Position numbers and translations under genes: made by a program
NCBI GenBank assembly: GCA_007692665.1
Contig: REBP01000090.1
Span: forward strand, 1-60,743
From: Gemmatimonadales bacterium
Lineage (GTDB): Bacteria; Gemmatimonadota; Gemmatimonadetes; Longimicrobiales; Gaopeijiaceae
DNA: 60,743 nucleotides
Direction: 5' to 3'
Shown: one piece after another, positions 16,235 through 23,003 of the stretch
Layout of the letters: every line of letters starts with the position of its first letter
How positions within the stretch are numbered: the first letter of the stretch is position 1
The notes under the pieces: generated by a model
The model's input: the letters and a program-made list of their open reading frames with translations, nothing else
Database searches by the model: none
Told to the model about the DNA's origin: nothing

Positions 16235-18722
16235 CGATCTCCTCCCTGAGCGCTCGAGTCACCTGTTCCATGGCTCCATCCACCTCCGTATCGGTGAGGG
16301 AGCGTCCGTCGGCGCGGAACCGGAGGCGGATCGCGATGGACCGCATCCCCGGCTCGACGCCCTTCCCCATGTAGACGTCGAAGATCTCCACGCCTCGAAG
16401 GAGCGAACCCCCGTTCGACCGTGCCAGCGCCACCACCTTCGCGGCGGGGAGCGGGTCCGGCACGAGGAGGGCCAGGTCGCGCTCTACCCCGGGGTGGGTC
16501 GGAAGCGACCGAACCCTCGGGATCGGGCGAGGTGCCGGCTCCACGGGAAGCGTGATCTCGAGGCCCCACACGGCCCCCGCCCAGGGGGGCAGGTCCAGCC
16601 GGGCTGGATCCACACGTCCCCCCGTGCCCACCACCGCTCCGGTGGCATCCACGACCTCGAACACCTCCCCCGCCACGAACCCCGGCGCCGAGCCGCCCCC
16701 GGCCAGGGGGCGGACCGCGTGGCCGTTCGCGGTCGCGTGAGCCGCCGTGCCGCCTGCCGCGTCCCCCGGGACCAGCCCTCCGATGGCCTCCGTCAGCCCC
16801 TTCAGTTCCCACGCATCCACCGCGCCGGCGTCACCGGTCCAGTGCCCCGGGGCCCGGCTCCCGTGAAGCACGAGGGCCAGGTGCGTCCGTTCCGAGGGGA
16901 GCGCCCCGGCCTCCGCGGACGACCGGAAGACCGTCCCCAGCTCGAAGAGCCGAACGTCGCGATTTCCCCGGGCCAGGTTGTATTCAACGCGGCGAAGGAG
17001 GGCCGGCACGAGGGCGCTCCGTAGCCACCCCTCCTCGGCCGAGACCGGGTTCATGACCGCCACCTCCCCTTCCCCGCGGGGGGCGAAGGCCGGCGTCTGC
17101 GCCTCGAGAAGCCCCCGCCCCGACAGAAAGGACCGGAGCCCGTCCTCCAGCGCGAAGAGGGGGTGATCCGGCACCGTGCCCGGGCGGTACGGCGCGAGGG
17201 CGTCGGGGAAGCGGTCGTACCCGTGCCGCCGGGCGATCTCCTCGATGAGGTCCACCTCCCGGGTCACGTCCCAGCTCCGCCATCCGGGCACCTCCACCTC
17301 CAGCATCTCGGCATCATGCTGCTCCACCCCGAAACCCAGCGGCGTCAGGAGTCCCCTGACCTGGTCGGCGTCGAAGGGAATGCCGAGGAGCCGCGCGATG
17401 CGGGGGATGCGAAGGGGCACGCGGGGCCGATCGGACCGGGCCGCGCCCGCGTCCAGTACCGGGCCCTCGGGGGTGCCGCCTGCGGTGGCGACGACGAGGT
17501 CGGCACAGCGCCGGAGTGCCCGCTCGAGGCCGTCGGGGTCCACGCCCCGCTCGAACCGGTACGAGGCGTCGGTGGAGAGGCCCAGCGCCTTCCGGGTCGC
17601 CCGGATGGGCCCCGGCGCGAAGAGCGCGCACTCGAGAAGGATGTCCGTGGTGCCCGCCGAGACCTCCGAAGCCTCGCCGCCCATGACCCCGGCCACCGCC
17701 AGGGGCGTATCGGCATCGCAGATCGCGAGCATGTCCGGGGTCAGCTTCCGCTCCACCCCGTCCAGCGTCCGGAGGGTCTCGCCGTCGCGGGCGCGGCGCA
17801 CGACGATCTCCCCGCCCCCGATGCGCGCCAGGTCGAAGGCGTGCAGGGGCTGCCCCGTCTCGAGGAGGACGTAGTTCGTCACGTCCACCACGTTGTTGAT
17901 GGGCCGGGCGCCCACGGCCCGGAGCCTGGCCTGGAGCCAGGCCGGCGAGGGACCCACGCGGATCCCGCGGATCACGAGCCCCAGGTACCGCGGGCACCGT
18001 TCCAGGTCCTCGATCCGTACGGCGACACCCGGCTCGCCACCGCCGGCGGCTGGTCCTGCCTCCGCCGGGAGGCCGCCCTCGGCGCCCTCCCCGGCCTGGC
18101 CGCCCTCCAACGCCTGGCTCGCGCCCCCCGGCACCGGGGGCTCCACCAGGGACGCGTCCCCTCCCTTCGCCAGCTCCCGGGCGATGCCCCGGTGCGACAG
18201 GAGGTCCGGCCGGTTCGAGGTGACTTCCACATCGAGTCGGACATCGTCCAGTCCCAGCGTCCCCACCAGCGGGGCGCCGGGCTGTACCGACGGATCTGCG
18301 GGGTCCAGGCGGAGCTCCATGAGCCCGTCCTTGCCGCGGCCCAGCCCGAGTTCGATCTCGGAGCAGAGCATCCCCTCCGACACTTCGCCGCGGAGCTTCG
18401 CCTTTCGGATCTGCATGCCCCCGGGGAGCGTGGCCCCCACAGGAGCGAGCGGATACCATGCTCCGGCCTCCACGTTGGGGGCGCCGCACACCACCTGCAC
18501 GATGCCCGCGCCCCCATCCACCTGGCAGACCCGGAGCCGATCCGCGTTCGGGTGGGGGCGGACTTCGGTGACCTTCGCCACGACGATGCCATCCAGCCCC
18601 TCGGAGAGACGCTGAATGTCCTCCACCGGGAATCCCAGCGCGGTGAGGCGCTCGGCGAGGGCGTCCGGCGTGCCCTCGAGGTCCGGAGCCAGGGACTGGA
18701 GCCAGCGGTAGGAGATGTTCAT
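16212..18722 (-). CDS. pheT: Phenylalanyl-tRNA synthetase beta subunit
   Basis: Together with PheS forms the heterotetramer that charges tRNA-Phe. The 836-residue subunit has the N-terminal tRNA-binding OB domain (about 40-150, VVAKVTEVRPHPNADRLRVC), the B3/B4 editing region, the B5 domain and a C-terminal ferredoxin-like anticodon-binding domain with RFRADGRSLTDTEVD. A Gly/Ala/Glu-rich insert of about 35 residues lies near 200-235. The start overlaps the pheS stop (ATGA). Confidence 0.96.
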   Translation of the reverse strand: MNISYRWLQSLAPDLEGTPDALAERLTALGFPVEDIQRLSEGLDGIVVAKVTEVRPHPNADRLRVCQVDGGAGIVQVVCGAPNVEAGAWYPLAPVGATLPGGMQIRKAKLRGEVSEGMLCSEIELGLGRGKDGLMELRLDPADPSVQPGAPLVGTLGLDDVRLDVEVTSNRPDLLSHRGIARELAKGGDASLVEPPVPGGASQALEGGQAGEGAEGGLPAEAGPAAGGGEPGVAVRIEDLERCPRYLGLVIRGIRVGPSPAWLQARLRAVGARPINNVVDVTNYVLLETGQPLHAFDLARIGGGEIVVRRARDGETLRTLDGVERKLTPDMLAICDADTPLAVAGVMGGEASEVSAGTTDILLECALFAPGPIRATRKALGLSTDASYRFERGVDPDGLERALRRCADLVVATAGGTPEGPVLDAGAARSDRPRVPLRIPRIARLLGIPFDADQVRGLLTPLGFGVEQHDAEMLEVEVPGWRSWDVTREVDLIEEIARRHGYDRFPDALAPYRPGTVPDHPLFALEDGLRSFLSGRGLLEAQTPAFAPRGEGEVAVMNPVSAEEGWLRSALVPALLRRVEYNLARGNRDVRLFELGTVFRSSAEAGALPSERTHLALVLHGSRAPGHWTGDAGAVDAWELKGLTEAIGGLVPGDAAGGTAAHATANGHAVRPLAGGGSAPGFVAGEVFEVVDATGAVVGTGGRVDPARLDLPPWAGAVWGLEITLPVEPAPRPIPRVRSLPTHPGVERDLALLVPDPLPAAKVVALARSNGGSLLRGVEIFDVYMGKGVEPGMRSIAIRLRFRADGRSLTDTEVDGAMEQVTRALREEIGVRIRGG

Positions 18723-19834
18723 CGGTCGGCGAACTGGCTGAGGAAGCGGACGTCGTTCTCGAAGAAGGCCCGGATGTCCGGGATCCCGTACTTGAGCATG
18801 CCGATGCGTCCGGGGCCCATGCCGAAGGCGAAGCCCGTGTAGCGCTCGGGGTCGATGCCGCAGGCCTCGAAGACGGCGGGGTCCACCATGCCGGCGCCCA
18901 TGATCTCGAGCCAGTCGGTCTCCCGCTCCACCCCGTCTTCGTCGGTGTAGACCCGCTTCACGTCCACCTCGGCGGAGGGCTCGGTGAAGGGGAAGAAGGA
19001 GGGCCGGAAGCGGATCTGGGTGCCCGGTCCCCAGTAGCGCCGGGCGAACTCGGCGAGGGTCGCCTTCAGGTCGACGAAGGAGATGCCCTCGTCCACGACG
19101 AGACCCTCGAGCTGGAGGAAGGCGGGCGCGTGGGTAGGGTCGTAGGTGTCCCTCCGGTAGACCATGCCCGGCGCGAGGATGCGGATGGGCGGCTCGTGGT
19201 CCTGCATCACCCGGACCTGAACCGGCGAGGTGTGGCTCCGGAGGAGATTCCCGCCCTTCAGGTAGAGCGTGTCCTGTTCATCGGCCGCCGGATGGTCCAG
19301 GGGCGTGTTCAGGGCCTCGAAGTTGTACCACTCGGTCTCGGCCTCGGGACCCCGGGCGCGGGTGAAGCCCATGCCGCGGAAGATCTCCCAGAGTTCGTCC
19401 ACGACCAGCGTGATGGGGTGCCGACCGCCGGGAAAGGTCGTGCGCCCCGGAAGGGTGAGATCGAGAACGCCGCGCCGGGTCCCTGGCCCCTGGCCCCCGT
19501 CGCCCGCGGGGGAGCTGCCGGTCCTGTCCCGGACGGGTGCAGCGGGCCCCGCTTCGTTTCCGCTGCCCGTCCCCGCAAACTCACCCGCCCGGGCGTCGAG
19601 CGCCTCCTCCAGGGCGGCCTTCACGCGATTGGCCTCCGCCCCGAGCGCCGGCCGATCCTCCGCGGGGATCTCTCCGACGCGACGGAGCACCCCGGAGATG
19701 CGCCCCTCCTTCCTTCCGAGGTAACGCACACGAACGGTCTCGAGTTCTCCGGGGCCGGAGGCGTCAGACACCGCGGACAGGGCCTCGTCGCCGAGGGCAT
19801 GGAGCGCGTCGATCAGGGATTGGGTCCCGCTCAT
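18719..19834 (-). CDS. pheS: Phenylalanyl-tRNA synthetase alpha subunit
   Basis: The catalytic subunit for phenylalanine activation. The product is 371 residues from ATG 19834 (MSGTQSLIDALHALG). It has the N-terminal coiled coil and the class II core with motif 2 region HTSPVQVRVM, FRPSFFPFTEPSAEVDV and the C-terminal GFAFGMGPGRIGMLKYGI block. A Gly/Pro/Ala-rich insert of about 40 residues (near 90-130) separates the coiled coil from the core. The frame is open upstream to 20125, but the conserved start is at 19834. Confidence 0.96.
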   Translation of the reverse strand: MSGTQSLIDALHALGDEALSAVSDASGPGELETVRVRYLGRKEGRISGVLRRVGEIPAEDRPALGAEANRVKAALEEALDARAGEFAGTGSGNEAGPAAPVRDRTGSSPAGDGGQGPGTRRGVLDLTLPGRTTFPGGRHPITLVVDELWEIFRGMGFTRARGPEAETEWYNFEALNTPLDHPAADEQDTLYLKGGNLLRSHTSPVQVRVMQDHEPPIRILAPGMVYRRDTYDPTHAPAFLQLEGLVVDEGISFVDLKATLAEFARRYWGPGTQIRFRPSFFPFTEPSAEVDVKRVYTDEDGVERETDWLEIMGAGMVDPAVFEACGIDPERYTGFAFGMGPGRIGMLKYGIPDIRAFFENDVRFLSQFADR

Positions 19835-20164
19835 ACCTCGAGCCTTCGGTTGATGGGGGGTGAGCGCCGCAGCCGCGCACCGCGGTCTCGCGCGGCGAGG
19901 CATGCGCCGAGCCATGCGGTGAGCCATGCGGCCAGGGTGGCGCAGGCCCCGAGACGCGTTCTGCGGGGCGCGGAGCAGCCCGTATTCTAAGCCCTGCCGG
20001 CCGCGCCCGTACAGTCCCGGACCCCTGCAGCCCGAAGATTCCCCGTCGCTGGCGACGCGGGGAGCGGCCGACCAACGCACACGAGGCCTCCGGGACGAAC
20101 CCGGAAGCCTCGGTGTGGACCTCACGTTCGGACGCCGGGCCAGAGACCCGGCGCCGGCAGATCA
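19835..20164. other. 330-base gap upstream of pheS
   Basis: The gap holds the rplT-distal hairpin (20082-20112), a weaker hairpin around 20041-20062, a likely pheS -10 box TAGAAT (complement at 19984-19989) with no good -35, and three near-copies of the 12-base unit GAGCCATGCGGT at 19897-19932. No T-box-like conserved element or short Phe-rich leader peptide was recognised. Confidence 0.45.
20082..20112 (-). terminator. Hairpin terminator after rplT
   Basis: A 13-base-pair stem (CGAGGCTTCCGGG with CCCGGAGGCCTCG, one G-T pair) encloses a 5-base loop, 50 bases past the rplT stop. The T-run is lacking, as often in GC-rich genomes. It probably separates infC-rpmI-rplT from pheS-pheT. Confidence 0.6.
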
Positions 20165-20527
20165 TCAGTTCGCCTCGAGGGCTCCCTTGGCCTGTGCGGC
20201 CAGCGCGCCGAATGCGGCGGCATCGTGCACCGCCAGGTCGGCGAGTGCCTTCCGGTCCAGTTCGATCTCGGCCTTCTTCAGGCCATCCATCATTCTGGAG
20301 TAGGAGAGGCCGTTCTGCCGGGCAGCAGCGTTGATCCGGGTAATCCAGAGACTGCGGAAGTTGCGCTTCTTCTTCTTCCGGTCCCGGTAAGCGTGCTGCC
20401 AACCCTTCTCCACCGCATCCTTCGCGGTGCGATACAGTTTCTTCCGACCGCCAAAATACCCCTTGGCAACCTTGAGAACCTTCTTCTTCCGATCCTTGCG
20501 GGCCGGTGCTCCAGTTGAACGCGGCAT
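20165..20527 (-). CDS. rplT: 50S ribosomal protein L20
   Basis: A 120-residue basic protein with the invariant [21 protein letters not shown]-terminal region and [10 protein letters not shown] core. L20 is needed early in 50S assembly and in several bacteria represses its own operon by binding leader RNA. It is the last gene of infC-rpmI-rplT, 18 bases after rpmI. Length and sequence are canonical. Confidence 0.98.
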   Translation of the reverse strand: MPRSTGAPARKDRKKKVLKVAKGYFGGRKKLYRTAKDAVEKGWQHAYRDRKKKKRNFRSLWITRINAAARQNGLSYSRMMDGLKKAEIELDRKALADLAVHDAAAFGALAAQAKGALEAN

Positions 20528-20545
20528 TATTCGACTCCTTCTTCC

Positions 20546-20743
20546 TTACAAGCTGGGAACGAGCCGGTTCATCCGACCCTCGTCCGCCTTGGAGACGACC
20601 GTGGCCTGCCGGAGGCGGCGCTTACGCTTGGTGGACTTCTTGGTGAGAATGTGGCTCTTGTTTGCGCGCCGGCGCCGAAGCTTCCCGGTCCCGGTGCGCT
20701 TGAGGCGCTTCGCAGCCGCCCTGTTCGTCTTCATCTTCGGCAT
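20546..20743 (-). CDS. rpmI: 50S ribosomal protein L35
   Basis: A 65-residue basic protein starting [18 protein letters not shown], the canonical L35 N-terminus, so the ATG at 20743 is used rather than the longer open frame. A GGAGTGAATCGG ribosome-binding region precedes it. It lies between infC and rplT in the conserved order. Confidence 0.97.
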   Translation of the reverse strand: MPKMKTNRAAAKRLKRTGTGKLRRRRANKSHILTKKSTKRKRRLRQATVVSKADEGRMNRLVPSL

Positions 20744-20789
20744 GATCCGATTCACTCCTTCCGTACAGCGACTACCCCTCCGTCGGGAC

Positions 20790-21308
20790 TTACTTGTCCT
20801 TGAGCGGAGCAATCACCATGAACATGGTTCGACCCTCCCGGGTCGGTGCACTCTCGATTTTCCCCAGGTCCTCGACCGCTGCCGAGACCCGGTTCAGCAC
20901 GTCGATGCCCAGCTCCGGGTGCGAGAGCTGACGTCCCCGGAACATCATCGTGACCTTCACCTTGTCACCCTCTTCCAGGAAGCGGCGGACATGGCGGGTC
21001 TTGAATTCAAAGTCGTGGTCCTCGATCCCGGGCCGATACTTGACCTCCTTGACCGAGACGGTGTGCTGCCTCTTCCGTGCCTCCCGGGCCTTCCGCTGCT
21101 CCTCGTACCGGTACTTCCCGTAGTCCATCAGCTTGCAAACGGGCGGGCGAGCCTCCGGAGCTACCTCGACGAGGTCGAGCCCGGCCACATCGGCGCGCTG
21201 CTTGGCATCATCCAGAGAAATAATGCCCACCTGTTCCCCGTCGGCCCCGATGAGACGAACGGGACTGATCCGGATCTGGTCGTTGACGCGGACCCTCTGT
21301 TCCTTGAT
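20790..21308 (-). CDS. infC: Translation initiation factor IF-3, ATC start codon
   Basis: IF-3 keeps 30S subunits free and proofreads the start codon. The product is 172 residues: N-domain [21 protein letters not shown], linker, and C-domain with [16 protein letters not shown]. No ATG, GTG or TTG precedes the conserved N-terminus; instead ATC at 21306-21308 follows GGAGG with eight bases between. This is the known IF-3 autoregulatory design (AUU/AUC start, discriminated against by IF-3 itself). A GTG at 21230 would remove about 26 conserved residues and is rejected. The long leader adds a second likely control. Confidence 0.95.
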   Translation of the reverse strand: MKEQRVRVNDQIRISPVRLIGADGEQVGIISLDDAKQRADVAGLDLVEVAPEARPPVCKLMDYGKYRYEEQRKAREARKRQHTVSVKEVKYRPGIEDHDFEFKTRHVRRFLEEGDKVKVTMMFRGRQLSHPELGIDVLNRVSAAVEDLGKIESAPTREGRTMFMVIAPLKDK

Positions 21309-21351
21309 GGCTCGTCCCTCCAGTCAGCGTTCGGAAGCGGATACCGAACAT

Positions 21352-21385
21352 AAAGAAAAGCGGCCCGTTCCAACGAAGGGGCCGC
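21352..21385 (-). terminator. Intrinsic terminator (attenuator) in the infC leader
   Basis: On the minus strand GCGGCCC and GGGCCGC (21379-21385 and 21360-21366) form a 7-base-pair stem followed directly by TTTTCTTT (21352-21359), a classical intrinsic terminator. It is 44 bases upstream of the infC start and about 120 bases after the promoter, so it would stop transcription before infC unless relieved. Confidence 0.7.
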
Positions 21386-21392
21386 AAGAGCG

Positions 21393-21425
21393 CCAGGCCT
21401 CGGTCCTCAAGGACCGCTCGCCTGG
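21393..21425 (-). promoter_or_regulatory. Second leader hairpin upstream of the infC attenuator
   Basis: CCAGGC...GCCTGG closes an inner CGGTCC-TTGA-GGACCG hairpin, only eight bases before the attenuator stem. In L20 or L20-like leaders a structure upstream of the terminator binds the ribosomal protein; this element is a candidate for that role, but I cannot match it to a known leader class by eye. Confidence 0.5.
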
Positions 21426-21509
21426 CTTCCGGGACCCGACGGCGTCTCCGCCGACAGGGCGGGCCGATAGGTGGAGGGAACTCCCTCGCTTCCGCATTTT
21501 TCTGCTTCC

Positions 21510-21537
21510 AAGATAGCCGCGTCCCGAGCCGAGTCAA
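21510..21537 (-). promoter_or_regulatory. infC-rpmI-rplT promoter
   Basis: A -35 box TTGACT (21532-21537) is followed by 16 bases and a -10 box TATCTT (21510-21515). Transcription from about 21503 gives a leader of nearly 200 bases before the ATC of infC. The promoter is 61 bases from the end of the insertion sequence, so it is native rather than IS-borne. Confidence 0.7.
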
Positions 21538-21597
21538 CCCTGGACAGCACTGGAGGATGGGGTTTGGGAGGGCGGGACCGGTGCTTCGACCGACTCG

Positions 21598-21627
21598 TGT
21601 TCTGTTCGCACGATCTGTGGGGTCCCG
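21598..21627 (+). repeat. Left terminal inverted repeat of the IS
   Basis: Begins TGTTCTGTTC and continues with GA and TGTGGGG at the same spacing as the complement of the right end. Confidence 0.65.
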
Positions 21628-21720
21628 CTTCGCCATGGGAGTGCCCCCCGTCCCTGCCGATCATCGATCCATGCGCGGGGTTTCCGCCCGCGTCCTCGAA
21701 GCCTGACCGGGAGGGAAATC

Positions 21721-22827
21721 ATGATTTTAGATTCGCCACGCCCAGATGCCGCACCAGCCGACCCGACGGCCGACCCGACCGCCGACTCGGCGGCCGACCC
21801 CAGGGAGGGACTTCGACACGCCCTCCACGTGGCCCGCCTTTCAAGGGGAACGATCGCTCCCCCTGGATGCGGGCCCGCACGCCCGGCCTGTCCCCGGTGC
21901 GGCTCGCAGAGGGTCCACCGCTGGGGTTCCTTCTCCGGACGACAGCGCCATCGCTGCATGCACTGTGGCAGGAGCTTCAGTGACTTCACGGGTAGCCCGT
22001 TCTGGCACTCCCGAAAAGTCGGCTCATGGCTGCCCTACCTCGACTGCATGACCGTGGGCTGCCCCCTTCGGATGGCAGCGCGACATTGTGGGGTCTCGCT
22101 CGCGACGGCGTTCCGGCGGCGGCACCACATCCTTCGCTGGGGAGCCCTGCATGGTCCAGCCTCCCCCATTCTCCGAGGGGTCGTCGGCCTTGAGGAGGTC
22201 CGAATTCCCGAGTCCTTCAAGGGCTCCCGGAACCTGCCGCGAGCGCCGCGATCCCATGCGGTCCCCTGGGGGAAGAGGACGATCGCGGGGCGTCGTTCCC
22301 TTGTTCTCCTTCTCCACTCCGTTCGTTGCACCCGCGCTGCCTGGCCCCTGGTCAGGGGACACGCCGAGTCGTGCGGGGTGTTCGATCGCCGACCGGATCC
22401 GATTCTCCTCCGCGCTACCCTCCGAGCGGTCGTGCACCCCGGATCCGTGGTGCACGCCTCGGTTCACCGTCCGTGGACGGGCTGGCCAGGTCACACCCCC
22501 CCCACCCGAACACGACTTGCGCGACGGCGGGGCGGGATCCGGCACGACCTCGCCGCAGAGGTCAGCAGGCAAGCCCTGGATGCCGCGCGTGGCGCCCGGA
22601 ACCTCCGGCAGCGCCTCCGGAGCTGGCTACCCCGCTTCCGAGGGATCGCGACGAGACACCTTCCCGCCTACCTCCTCTGGTTCAGCGCCTGGTCCCACGC
22701 CTTCCCGAACGAAGGACGGGTGGGAACCCACCCGCCCGAGGAGAGTCCGGGCCACGGTGGCGGCATGCACGGTGGGGGACTTCGCCTCCTCGCAGTTCTC
22801 CTGACACCGGCGGAGGCGGACCCGTGA
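21721..22827 (+). CDS. IS1595/ISXO2-like transposase, probably inactive
   Basis: A 368-residue frame starting at ATG with GGGAGG upstream. Residues 57-82 form a zinc ribbon (CPRC...CMHC), and 95-140 match the IS1595-type WxxR...M..G.P.R.AA...GVS..TAFR.RH region. SFKGSR (165-170) and a C-terminal block around RLRSWLPRFRGIATRHLPAYLLW are also family-like. The first catalytic Asp of the DDE domain appears replaced by Glu (GLEEV where DET is expected), and the second catalytic block is not recognisable in this frame. The middle is probably decayed or frameshifted even though the frame stays open. Confidence 0.65.
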   Translation: MILDSPRPDAAPADPTADPTADSAADPREGLRHALHVARLSRGTIAPPGCGPARPACPRCGSQRVHRWGSFSGRQRHRCMHCGRSFSDFTGSPFWHSRKVGSWLPYLDCMTVGCPLRMAARHCGVSLATAFRRRHHILRWGALHGPASPILRGVVGLEEVRIPESFKGSRNLPRAPRSHAVPWGKRTIAGRRSLVLLLHSVRCTRAAWPLVRGHAESCGVFDRRPDPILLRATLRAVVHPGSVVHASVHRPWTGWPGHTPPTRTRLARRRGGIRHDLAAEVSRQALDAARGARNLRQRLRSWLPRFRGIATRHLPAYLLWFSAWSHAFPNEGRVGTHPPEESPGHGGGMHGGGLRLLAVLLTPAEADP

Positions 22828-22865
22828 GGCCTCGCTCCGGCCGCGCCCCGAGTCGCCCCATCTTC

Positions 22866-22895
22866 CGGCCCCCCACATTTCCCGAGAACAGAACA
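22866..22895 (+). repeat. Right terminal inverted repeat of the IS
   Basis: The sequence ending GAGAACAGAACA is the inverted partner of the left end and contains CCCCACA in the matching position. Confidence 0.65.
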
Positions 22896-22934
22896 TGATT
22901 AAGGAGAATATGCCCAAGCCTGCAGGGGGAGGAT

Positions 22935-22960
22935 TCCAGGCATGTCGGTGGCGGCCTGGA
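22935..22960 (-). terminator. Weak hairpin downstream of thrS
   Basis: TCCAGGC and GCCTGGA form a 7-base-pair stem with a 12-base loop about 45 bases past the thrS stop. There is no T-run; termination here is only a guess. Confidence 0.3.
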
Positions 22961-23003
22961 GCGCCGTCGGCTCAGCCGGGGGACACAGTTCGCTCGAGGG
23001 GCT

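Larger units (their letters stand above)
21598..22895 (+). mobile_element. IS1595-like insertion sequence, about 1.3 kb
   Basis: Imperfect terminal inverted repeats bound the element: the left end starts TGTTCTGTTC at 21598 and the right end is its complement finishing at 22895; about 22 of the first 30 bases match, including the second block TGTGGGG. The one gene inside is a zinc-ribbon transposase relative. No clear 8-base target duplication is seen at the ends, so the insertion is old or the ends are off by a few bases. It lies between infC and thrS. Confidence 0.7.

Noticed and set aside
13884-17024. A 1046-codon plus-strand frame opposite rny, zapA and pheT
   Set aside because: Same reverse-strand artefact; rny, zapA and pheT are certain.
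20790-21230. GTG 21230 as infC start
   Set aside because: It would delete the conserved [14 protein letters not shown] region; the ATC at 21306-21308 has a strong ribosome-binding site.
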